DNA of 18,580 nt from the NCBI GenBank assembly GCA_002373205.1, contig DFJV01000036.1, positions 1 through 18,580 of the forward strand, written 5' to 3'. Below the pieces are notes generated by a model. That model had not been told where the DNA came from. It was given only the letters and a program-made list of their open reading frames with translations, and did no database searches. The position numbers were made by a program, and so were the translations under genes. Positions within the stretch are counted from its first letter, which is position 1, and each line of letters begins with the position of its first letter. The DNA is from Treponema sp. UBA3662 (lineage in GTDB: Bacteria > Spirochaetota > Spirochaetia > Treponematales > Treponemataceae). This document shows, one piece after another, positions 12,828-18,580 of this stretch.

Positions 12828-13421
12828 TCGCAACCTGTGAGGGAACATAGTTTCCGAACAGGTCCAATCTATGGCCTTTACGTTCAGTTCGTAGAATTCC
12901 GGCTTTACCAAAAGTTTTAGCGCGGATTTTAGTTGTTCTTTGGAGATAAGACCGCTCTTGCTTGCGGCACCAAGAAGCACCATGTTTACGACCTTGCTGC
13001 TTCCAAGTTCATGGCAGGCAGAATCTGTGTCTACAGCGATTACCTTACCTGCTGTTTTTTCAAGATAAGAAATCATTTCTTCTTCCGAAAAAACTTTTCC
13101 GCTAAGGCTTGCTGTTACCGGCTGCACAACCTTTTTGTTTACGATTACAGAACCGCCCTGCTTTAGAAAAGCGATGTTGCGCACGGCCTCCGCTGCTTCA
13201 AAAGCAATCAGCACATCTGCCTGTCCCTGCGGTACAATCGGTGAATATGCGTCTTCTCCAATGCGGATGTGGCTTACGACAGAACCGCCCCTTTGAGCCA
13301 TACCGATTGTTTCGGCAGAAAGAACCCTCTCTCCGTTAGAAATAGCCGCCTGAGAAAGTACCTTGGCTGCAAGAACAGTACCCTGTCCGCCAACTCCGCA
13401 AATAATTATATTTTTTGCCAT
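12822..13421 (-). CDS. iorB: Indolepyruvate:ferredoxin oxidoreductase, beta subunit
   Basis: This 199-residue gamma-domain-type subunit pairs with IorA. Together they convert arylpyruvates (indolepyruvate, phenylpyruvate, hydroxyphenylpyruvate) plus CoA into aryl-acetyl-CoA and CO2 while reducing ferredoxin; the reaction is reversible. The N-terminus NIIICGVGGQGTVLAAKVLS is the family nucleotide-like motif, and GMAQRGGSVVSHIRIG is the second conserved block. I start the gene at 13421, four codons after an earlier ATG. The first ATG has only a pyrimidine-rich run before it, while the second has GGAGA at the right distance. The gene follows iorA after about 100 nt containing a repeat. Its tail (SETMFPHRLRV) may be reshaped by the hairpin covering its stop codon. 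Confidence 0.95.
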   Translation of the reverse strand: MAKNIIICGVGGQGTVLAAKVLSQAAISNGERVLSAETIGMAQRGGSVVSHIRIGEDAYSPIVPQGQADVLIAFEAAEAVRNIAFLKQGGSVIVNKKVVQPVTASLSGKVFSEEEMISYLEKTAGKVIAVDTDSACHELGSSKVVNMVLLGAASKSGLISKEQLKSALKLLVKPEFYELNVKAIDWTCSETMFPHRLRV

Positions 13422-13438
13422 AAAAATCTCCATCTAAG

Positions 13439-13517
13439 GAGGGGGAAGTCTCCCCCTGCGCGCCCACTTCGTTGGTCGCTACCCTCTCTGCGGGCTCAAA
13501 CGCCGCCCGCAACGCCT
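13439..13517 (+). repeat. Family D repeat between iorA and iorB
   Basis: The unit starts with a hairpin GGGGGA/TCCCCC (13441-13455), continues through CACTTCGTTGGTCGCTACCC, and ends with GCGGGC/GCCCGC. The same series of blocks, inverted, lies inside iorA at 14708-14793. It fills the intergenic gap of the operon almost exactly. Confidence 0.75.
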
Positions 13518-13520
13518 GCT

Positions 13521-15497
13521 TTAATTTATTGCTCCGACAGGGCAAACCTGTGAGCACAATCCGCATCCGGTGCAAAGCGACTTGTCTATGCAAACAAGCT
13601 GCTTTCCTTTAGCATTGCATTCAGAACTTACGCTAAGGGCTGGACAACCAAGTTCATTTATGCACTTGCGGCAGCCAATGCATTTGTTTGAGTCAACGCT
13701 AAGGGCATGGGGCTTTTCCCAACCGACCTTCTGGGCAATTGCTATGCAGGGTGCCTTAAAGATTATTGCGCTTACCCCACGGGATTCGCTTGCCTTTTGA
13801 ACTGCTTCTACGGCTGACTTTTGGTCAAAGGGGTTTACCGTGATTACAGGCGAAACTCCAACCGCATTCAAAATCTTTTCTATGCTGATTTTTTCTACTA
13901 TTTCGCCCATCATGGTAAGGCCTGTTCCGGGGTGGGGCTGGTGGCCAGTCATTGCCGTGGTTGAATTGTCCAGTATGCAGATTGTCTGGTGGCTCTGATT
14001 GTAAACCGCATTGACAACGCCAGTGATTCCGCTTGCAAAGAAAGTTGAGTCGCCTATAAAGCTAAAGCAGAAGCGGTCAGGCTCGTTGTGGTAGAAGCCC
14101 TGTGCCATTGTTATGTCTGCTCCCATGCACAGGCAGGTGTCCGTCATGTCCAGAGGCATTGCGTTGCCCAAGGTGTAACAGCCTATGTCTCCGCAGTAAA
14201 CGGTTTTCTTGCCCTTCATTGCCTGTTTTACGGCGTAAAAAGCAGCCCGGTGGGGGCAGCCTGCACAGAGTACCGGCGGGCGGACTGGCAGTTCGGGGGA
14301 AGGAGGTGCTGAATCAAGTTCAGCATGACACTGGGCGTCAGCATGACATGGGGCGTCAGCATGCAATAGAGAACCGTCATCCTGAACTTGTTTCAGGATC
14401 TCTTCCTCAAGAATCTTCTTTATAATCTCTACGCTAAGCTCTCCGGCTTCTGGAACAGTGCCATCGAACTTTCCGCGGATTTGGCAATTTACTTTTTCTG
14501 CACCAGTGATTGTTACAAGGTTTTCTTCTATAACAGGGTCAAGCTCTTCAAAGACAAGGACCTGCTCATGGGCTTTAAGGAATTGAAGGGCAAGATCTTT
14601 TGGGAAGGGATAGGGTGTTCCTATCTTAAGCACAGGCATGTCTTTTATGCCGAGTATGCAAAGAGCTTCCATTAGGTAGCAGTATGATATTCCTCCTGCG
14701 GCAAGTGCAAAGGGGGCGTTGCGGGGGCTTCCCCCGCTAGAAGGGGTAGGACGCAACGAAGTGCGGCCGAGGGGAAGGCTTTCCCCACCTTGGGAATTCT
14801 GCGTATTGTTTTTTATAAAATTCCATTTGCTTTTTGAAAACTCTGCTGGCAGTGTTTTTTGATTGCGTTCAAAAATGCGCTTGTGGTTAAGATAGGATGC
14901 GCGGGGAAAAATAACCCAACGCTTGGTATCTTTTTCAAACTGGCCTGGCTTTCGGCATGGCTCAAGTTCCGGGAATTCCATGCTTTCGTAGGCGTGGTCA
15001 ACTCTTGTGGTGGGCCGGAGCAGAACTGGCGTGCAATATTTTTCGGAAAGCTCAAAGGCTTCCTGCACCATCTCGTATGCTTCCAGAGGTGTGGAAGGGT
15101 CAAAGCAGGGCAGCTTGGAATACTGGGCAAAGTTGCGCGTGTCCTGCTCTGTCTGGCTTGAAATTGGGCCCGGGTCGTCTGCGCTTACGATTACCATTCC
15201 GCCCTTTACGCCAACGTAGCTAAGGCACATGACGGGATCGCTTGCAACATTAAGGCCTACCTGCTTCATTGTGATTAGGGTGCGGCTTCCTGCATAGCTT
15301 GCTCCTGCGGCTACTTCTGCGGCGGCTTTTTCGTTTACCGACCATTCAACGTAGGTTCCGGTCTTGCTCTTATACTTGGAAATAAATTCAATAATTTCGC
15401 TGGACGGTGTGCCAGGGTAACCGGCTACCAGATTCACTCCAGCTTTAAGGGCTCCAAGCGCTATGGCCTGGTTTCCCATAATCATTTGTTTTGCCAT
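13521..15497 (-). CDS. iorA: Indolepyruvate:ferredoxin oxidoreductase, alpha subunit, with in-frame repeat insertions
   Basis: This 658-residue catalytic subunit uses thiamine diphosphate. It begins MAKQMIMGNQAIALGALKAG, the usual IorA N-terminus. The PYR-type domain (about 1-200) includes AGYPGTPSSEI. RPPVLCAGCPHRAAF begins the thiamine diphosphate domain, which contains GDIGCYTLG and GDSTFFASG. Two [4Fe-4S] ferredoxin motifs, CIGCRKCINELGCP and CTGCGLCSQVCP, close the protein. Two stretches look foreign: about residues 235-263 (family D repeat) and 366-398 (family A repeats). Both lie in linkers between domains and are in frame, so the enzyme is probably active. The gene has no ribosome site, but a promoter -10 box ends 6 nt before the ATG, predicting a leaderless message. 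IorB and the thioesterase follow downstream. Confidence 0.95.
   Translation of the reverse strand: MAKQMIMGNQAIALGALKAGVNLVAGYPGTPSSEIIEFISKYKSKTGTYVEWSVNEKAAAEVAAGASYAGSRTLITMKQVGLNVASDPVMCLSYVGVKGGMVIVSADDPGPISSQTEQDTRNFAQYSKLPCFDPSTPLEAYEMVQEAFELSEKYCTPVLLRPTTRVDHAYESMEFPELEPCRKPGQFEKDTKRWVIFPRASYLNHKRIFERNQKTLPAEFSKSKWNFIKNNTQNSQGGESLPLGRTSLRPTPSSGGSPRNAPFALAAGGISYCYLMEALCILGIKDMPVLKIGTPYPFPKDLALQFLKAHEQVLVFEELDPVIEENLVTITGAEKVNCQIRGKFDGTVPEAGELSVEIIKKILEEEILKQVQDDGSLLHADAPCHADAQCHAELDSAPPSPELPVRPPVLCAGCPHRAAFYAVKQAMKGKKTVYCGDIGCYTLGNAMPLDMTDTCLCMGADITMAQGFYHNEPDRFCFSFIGDSTFFASGITGVVNAVYNQSHQTICILDNSTTAMTGHQPHPGTGLTMMGEIVEKISIEKILNAVGVSPVITVNPFDQKSAVEAVQKASESRGVSAIIFKAPCIAIAQKVGWEKPHALSVDSNKCIGCRKCINELGCPALSVSSECNAKGKQLVCIDKSLCTGCGLCSQVCPVGAIN
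14306..14401. repeat. Family A repeats and an 18-bp tandem array inside iorA
   Basis: Two family A hairpins lie within the coding sequence: GTGCTGAATCAAGTTCAGCA-type at 14306-14329, and one with arms ATCCTGAA/TTCAGGAT at 14379-14400. Between them an 18-bp unit starting CAGCATGAC is repeated (14321, 14339 and a decayed third at 14357). The protein shows this as HADAPC-HADAQC-HAELDS. The reading frame stays open through 96 bp. Confidence 0.85.
14708..14793 (-). repeat. Family D repeat inside iorA
   Basis: On the minus strand this carries GGGGAAAGCCTTCCCC, then CACTTCGTTGCGTCCTACCCC and GCGGGGG/CCCCCGC, in the same order as 13439-13517. It encodes a proline-, serine- and arginine-rich insert (LRPTPSSGGSPRNAP) just before the iorA domain segment FALAAGGISY. 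Confidence 0.78.
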
Positions 15498-15503
15498 GGA
15501 GCT

Positions 15504-15532
15504 AGTATAACCAAAATGTGTGTTTCTATCAA
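15504..15532 (-). promoter_or_regulatory. Promoter of iorA predicting a leaderless mRNA
   Basis: TTGATA (15532-15527), a 17-bp spacer and TATACT (15509-15504) give a strong vegetative promoter on the minus strand. Only AGCTCC separates the -10 box from the ATG at 15497, so transcription should start at or next to the A of the start codon. Confidence 0.75.
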
Positions 15533-15550
15533 TAATAGCGGGCTACATAC

Positions 15551-15760
15551 GGAAATCAGTTTTGTGTTCCGCTCCCAGTCAAATCATCTGAAAACCTGCG
15601 GTGTCGCGGAATGGAAATTAAACTCACTGCGTTCGTTCCGCTCCGTACCCGCAACGAAGTTTCAAGCTATGCGGGTTTTCAGCCCACAACGCTACGCGCT
15701 TGCTACCGTTGTGTGACTTCTGCTGCACGCATACACCGTAGCAAGTCCGTGCGGTGTACC
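15551..15760 (+). repeat. Mosaic repeat upstream of iorA
   Basis: 15551-15643 resembles the reverse complement of the long inverted repeat at 8899-9049, with shared blocks such as GTGTTCCGCTCCCAGTCAAA. The match resumes at 15671-15684. Two family B hairpins are appended: 15685-15713 (arms CACAACG/CGTTGTG) and 15732-15758 (arms TACACC/GGTGTA), with the usual loop reading GTAGCAAGCGCGTAG (on the minus strand) and GTAGCAAGTCCGTGC. The gap 15498-15854 holds this and the iorA promoter but no gene that I can support. Confidence 0.8.
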
Positions 15761-15854
15761 CGAAGGGGATTTTCTGCGTTGCTTTACACAAGAAAATATC
15801 GTGAAAACTGATCTATGTGCAGCTTACATCGAGAAGTTGCCATCAAACGCCCTG

Positions 15855-16511
15855 TTATTCTATTTTGGAGAAAAAGGAGCTGGTTAGGGAATCCAGGTCT
15901 TTTAATACGGAGGAGCTTTCTGGCAAGGCAAAGAGTTCCCCCTGACCGGATGCCGGATTTTGCATTACTAAGATTTTCCGCTCAACAAGATAGTCGCAGA
16001 GTAAATTCTGGATTCCGGCAGAAAATCTTTTGCCCAAGTCCAAGATTTCGCTTTTTGGCAGGGGGGCTATTTTTTTTGCTTCGCAAAGGAGTTCCAAAAT
16101 CTGGCACACCTGGCCCGAAAGCTTAAGGGATGATTCATTTGCAACCGCGGCACTTTTTGCGGAAAAGAATTTTTGGGTGTGGACAAAAGTGTAAACTTGG
16201 AAAAGGGGTTCCTGGGTGTGCATCTTAAAAAAACTTTTGGCTATTCCCTTAAAGGCAAGCGCGGCCGGATACTTCTGGACAATTTCCTTGATGTTGTGGG
16301 GAATAAAAGAAACTGCCCTCATGTAATCTGCGCAGAATTCCGTTGTCTTTGCAACAATGTCTTCCCGGCCTGTAAAATGGTTATACAAAGATGCCTTTTT
16401 TACGCCAAGGGAATCCGCTATGTCTGAAAGGCTCGCAGCCCCAGCGGAATAGGTAAAAGAGGCATTGAGCATGGCCATTATTATTGATTCCTTAGAAAGT
16501 TTTTTTTCCAT
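15855..16511 (-). CDS. TetR/AcrR family transcriptional regulator
   Basis: This 218-residue protein has an N-terminal helix-turn-helix at about residues 25-46 (AASLSDIADSLGVKKASLYN, followed by HF), the standard TetR DNA-binding signature. The larger helical C-terminal domain would bind a small effector; I cannot identify the ligand. There is no strong ribosome site before the ATG (weak AGGCG), but promoter and operator placement support this start. A palindrome CTAAC-ACTC-GTTAG covers the expected transcription start, so it probably represses itself. It is the only regulator gene beside the aryl-CoA/importer set and lies upstream of iorA on the same strand, so it is a candidate controller. 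Its apparent own site differs from the GTTACT-N6-AGTAAC sites at the ligase and importer promoters. Confidence 0.92.
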   Translation of the reverse strand: MEKKLSKESIIMAMLNASFTYSAGAASLSDIADSLGVKKASLYNHFTGREDIVAKTTEFCADYMRAVSFIPHNIKEIVQKYPAALAFKGIAKSFFKMHTQEPLFQVYTFVHTQKFFSAKSAAVANESSLKLSGQVCQILELLCEAKKIAPLPKSEILDLGKRFSAGIQNLLCDYLVERKILVMQNPASGQGELFALPESSSVLKDLDSLTSSFFSKIE

Positions 16512-16518
16512 AAAACGC

Positions 16519-16564
16519 CTAACACTCGTTAGTTAAGTATACATGAATCTTTGCCTCATGTCCA
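16519..16564 (-). promoter_or_regulatory. Promoter and probable operator of the TetR gene
   Basis: TGGACA (16564-16559), a 17-bp spacer and TATACT (16541-16536) form the promoter on the minus strand. CTAACACTCGTTAG (16519-16532), 5-bp perfect arms around 4 bases, covers the expected start of transcription, as in many self-repressing TetR genes. Confidence 0.7.
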
Positions 16565-16570
16565 GAGAAA

Positions 16571-16733
16571 CCTACGCCCGATTGGAAGGGTGGGTGTTAA
16601 AAATTGCCTCCATGCAATTTTTACCCCTGAGTTTTCTGTTAGAAAACTCACCAGCTCTAAACGTAAAGAAATAACGCGCCGTCCTTGGCGCTATTTGTTT
16701 TACAAAGTGTTCTTCGTAGCCCTGGAAAGCGGG
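16571..16733 (+). repeat. Family C repeat with a three-hairpin interior
   Basis: The ends CCCGATTGGAAGGG (16577-16590) and CCCTGGAAAGCGGG (16720-16733) match family C. The interior (16597-16706) is the three-hairpin cluster of 3701-3810 in inverted orientation: AAAAATTGC/GCAATTTTT, GAGTTTTCT/AGAAAACTC and GGCGC/GCGCC types. The gap 16512-16930 holds this and the flanking promoters; I see no gene in it. Confidence 0.82.
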
Positions 16734-16845
16734 TGGCGCAAAGGCCTATCCGGTCGAATTAGCCAAAAGGTAGAATGGTAGAGCAAGCAGGACTTCGTCC
16801 AGAGAATCAGTGCCAAAAAAAAGCACCCCTTACAAAAGCGTAACC

Positions 16846-16874
16846 TTTACAAAACAAAACCGTTTATATAATAT
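16846..16874 (+). promoter_or_regulatory. Promoter of the lipoprotein gene
   Basis: TTTACA (16846-16851) and TATAAT (16867-16872; TAATAT at 16869-16874 would give a 17-bp spacer) form a likely vegetative promoter. The region is AT-rich, so the exact -10 box is uncertain. The leader would be roughly 50 nt. Confidence 0.6.
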
Positions 16875-16930
16875 AGAAAATAACCGCAAATTTAAGGGCC
16901 ATCCAAGCCCCCGAAATGGAGAATACAAAA

Positions 16931-17725
16931 ATGAAGCATTCTATTTTTTTAGCGGCAGCTGCATGCACCCTGGCCGCAACATTTATTTCCTGCGCAAGCT
17001 CAAAGGGAATAACCGCTGACGCTTACGACACAGAAGAAGAGCAGGTAACACAAATTGCCGTAACCCCGTCTCAGAAAAAGCTGGACGGCGACCACTACAG
17101 CCCGGAAAAACTTAGCGGAGGCAACCGCTCCTTTGGACAAAAGCTCTTTAACCTTAACAAATACGTAAAAATCGACAACTTTACCCTTTACGCAAAGCCA
17201 ACTCTCGGTGGATTTGGTACACGCAAGGGAAGCCTTATCTACCGCGAAGGAACGGACATAGCAGGATTTGAATGCTACTACGATTCATGCGCATACGCAG
17301 TTCAGTTTGCACAGGCAGAACGCAACGCACTTATTAGCGCCTTTGAACGCTACAAAAAAGACTTTGACGAAAAAAAGCTTAAGCGCAAGGACAGCAAAAG
17401 CCGCCAGGCATACGGATTTGTTGGTGGCTACGAAGACTTTGGCAACATAGAAGCTTCCATGATGTATTACTGCAAGCCCAAGGTTTACTTTGGCTACAAC
17501 TTTATTGACGGAAACCCGTATTTCTGCATCTACGTAAAGAAAGCGGAAAACCTTGCTGTTGACCAGAAGAAGGAAGGTGGATTCAAAGAAACGATTGACC
17601 AGTCTTACTACTTTACAAAAGCCCAGGCAACTGTTCTTACGGAATTCCTTTCGGACGAAAACATCAGCGCTCTTCAGGGCGAAACTACAGTGCCTGTTGA
17701 GATGCAGCAGAGCGATTCTTACTAA
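16931..17725 (+). CDS. Putative lipoprotein of unknown function
   Basis: I do not recognise this protein. I start it at 16931, giving 264 residues, because ATGGAG upstream supplies the ribosome site for this ATG and the signal peptide then begins MKHSIFL. A hydrophobic stretch ends in TFISC (Cys21), a lipobox of the relaxed kind common in spirochaetes, so it is probably a lipid-anchored envelope protein. The mature part is hydrophilic and rich in Tyr, Phe, Lys and Asp. A central region (about 75-195) contains alternating beta-like segments (FTLYAKPTLGGFGTRKGSLI, ASMMYYCKPKVYFGYNFIDG) separated by a charged helix around 130-150 (KKDFDEKKLKRKDSKSR). It has its own promoter and terminator, so it is a single-gene unit. 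Confidence 0.78.
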   Translation: MKHSIFLAAAACTLAATFISCASSKGITADAYDTEEEQVTQIAVTPSQKKLDGDHYSPEKLSGGNRSFGQKLFNLNKYVKIDNFTLYAKPTLGGFGTRKGSLIYREGTDIAGFECYYDSCAYAVQFAQAERNALISAFERYKKDFDEKKLKRKDSKSRQAYGFVGGYEDFGNIEASMMYYCKPKVYFGYNFIDGNPYFCIYVKKAENLAVDQKKEGGFKETIDQSYYFTKAQATVLTEFLSDENISALQGETTVPVEMQQSDSY

Positions 17726-17762
17726 AACTTAGCAAAAGAGTGCACGCTTGCAAAAGCAATAT

Positions 17763-17796
17763 ATGCCGCTGCCAGTTTTGGTGGCGGTATTTTTTT
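17763..17796 (+). terminator. Rho-independent terminator of the lipoprotein gene
   Basis: ATGCCGCTGCC (17763-17773) pairs with GGTGGCGGTAT (17780-17790) through 11 pairs including three G-U pairs. The loop is 6 nt, and seven T residues end at 17796. It lies 37 nt after the lipoprotein stop codon. Confidence 0.9.
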
Positions 17797-17865
17797 GTCT
17801 TCTGGAGCCGCATTTATGGTTAAACTGTGTCCGCCACTCCGTGCCGGCCAGACTTCTTTGCATTC

Positions 17866-17946
17866 CCCGCTTTGCAGGGTTCCGGCTTCCGCCTCCATTG
17901 CCTGACGGCAACCGCTCCGCGGCCCTTCCAATCGGGGCTAGGCTTG
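17866..17946 (-). repeat. Dispersed repeat, family C, copy 4
   Basis: This is an inverted copy of 259-339 with the same 81-bp length and the same ends (CCCGCTTTGCAGGG and CCCTTCCAATCGGGG on the plus strand). The interior differs but again holds a small hairpin (TTGCC-GTCA-GGCAA). Like copy 1 it lies downstream of a gene 3' end, in the same orientation relative to that gene. The gap 17726-18053 otherwise shows only the lipoprotein terminator. Confidence 0.78.
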
Positions 17947-18053
17947 ATTTCAAGTACCCCTTCGACAGTCATTTTATAAAGCCCGGCTAAGATGTCCCTG
18001 GACACAGCCAAAACACCGGTGGCCATTTGCAAAGCCCACACACTTATGCAGGC

Positions 18054-18580
18054 TCAGCAAGAGGAAGGCTCCGGCTGCCCCTGACGGATTATCTCCTGCA
18101 CCTCGGCTTCTGTTTTGCCAACTGACGTAGCTATCAGGCTTACAGGAACATTATTTTTATAAAAAGAGAGTATGTTGCTCCTCGTTGCCTGTTCAATTCC
18201 TTCGGCACGGCCCATCTCCCTGCCATGGTAGATTGCGTCGTTTATGTAGATGTTCTGCATCATGTACTGCCTCCTGAATTTGTTGGAGCCCTTAACTTCC
18301 TTGGAAAGCTCCTCAAGCCTCCGCGTGAATGCGCTCGTTGCGTCGCCACTGTCTATGTAGCGGAGCAGGCTCCTTCTCTCGCCGTCACTGTCAGACTCCC
18401 ACGCACTTACATTATAGAATATCTTTTGGCTTTTGTCGCCAAGTTTCAGCGTGGCATCCTCAAGGCATACGTTCTCAAAGGTGTAGGCGGGAAGATTCCT
18501 GTCAAAGGGGTCTGCCCTGCAGATGAAGATGACGTAGCCCTGGCACAGGTCCCCATAGTCCTGCCCCTTCATCAGCAGGT
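18054..18580 (-). CDS. Rpn family PD-(D/E)XK nuclease / putative transposase, partial
   Basis: The reading frame continues off the right edge (two Leu codons precede the first in-window Met at 18572), so only the C-terminal ~175 residues are seen. GDLCQGYVIFICRADPF, then YTFEN, a DATLKLGDK stretch and FYN match the middle of Rpn (PDDEXK, formerly transposase_31) proteins. The tail GREMGRAEGIEQATRSNIL and VGKTEAEVQEII is the usual C-terminal helical region. The catalytic Asp and Glu/Gln-x-Lys residues lie upstream of the visible part and cannot be checked. Rpn proteins are DNA nucleases linked to RecA-independent recombination and are abundant in treponeme genomes. No inverted-repeat ends or target duplications are visible here. 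Confidence 0.82.
   Translation of the reverse strand, partial: LLMKGQDYGDLCQGYVIFICRADPFDRNLPAYTFENVCLEDATLKLGDKSQKIFYNVSAWESDSDGERRSLLRYIDSGDATSAFTRRLEELSKEVKGSNKFRRQYMMQNIYINDAIYHGREMGRAEGIEQATRSNILSFYKNNVPVSLIATSVGKTEAEVQEIIRQGQPEPSSC

Noticed and set aside
13521..15497. iorA as a pseudogene disrupted by repeats
   Set aside because: Both insertions are in frame and all catalytic and iron-sulphur motifs are intact, so the gene is more likely functional.
1..18580. tRNA or rRNA genes
   Set aside because: I found no cloverleaf with a T-loop GTTCGAATC-type motif and no rRNA-like conserved blocks in the gaps between genes.

Overview
The window looks like a chromosomal stretch from an anaerobic, motile spirochaete, most likely a Treponema-like organism. 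The reasons are an oxygen-sensitive indolepyruvate:ferredoxin oxidoreductase, c-di-GMP and chemotaxis genes (one with a sigma-28-like promoter), a lipoprotein with a relaxed lipobox, an Rpn-type nuclease gene, and intergenic DNA crowded with palindromic dispersed repeats. The genus is inferred from gene style only.

Layout. 1-406: repeat-rich DNA and the glmS terminator. 407-2329 (-): glmS. 2330-2653: palindromic repeats. 2654-3538 (-) and 3966-5396 (+): a divergent pair made of a membrane-anchored, degenerate HD-GYP protein and a PAS-GGDEF diguanylate cyclase, separated by a hairpin cluster. 5397-5615: repeat and promoter. 5616-7484 (+): a chemoreceptor with several membrane spans. 7553-8794 (-): a phenylacetate-CoA ligase family enzyme. 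It is divergent from 9148-12318 (+), a complete ECF-type importer: a TrpP-like S component, two fused ATPases and EcfT. 12315-15497 (-): hotdog thioesterase, iorB and iorA. 15855-16511 (-): TetR regulator. 16931-17725 (+): unknown lipoprotein. 18054 to the edge (-): an Rpn family gene, cut by the window.

The most coherent system runs from about 7.5 to 16.5 kb. Aryl-CoA ligase, IorA/IorB, a PaaI-like thioesterase and a TrpP-like ECF importer all handle aromatic amino acids or their aryl-acid and aryl-CoA derivatives. The ligase and importer promoters face each other, and each carries one or two copies of an 18-bp palindrome (GTTACT-N6-AGTAAC) on the -10 and start region, so one regulator probably controls both. 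The set could either salvage arylacetates into aromatic amino acids (ligase, then IorAB run reductively, as known in some methanogens and rumen bacteria) or degrade aromatic amino acids to arylacetates. The sequence does not settle the direction.

The second theme is repeats. At least four families occur here. One is a hairpin with a constant 15-nt loop and arms that differ between copies yet still pair. Two repeat units lie in frame inside iorA. Two genes (iorA and the HD-GYP gene) have good promoters whose -10 ends exactly 6 nt before the ATG, which predicts leaderless mRNAs.
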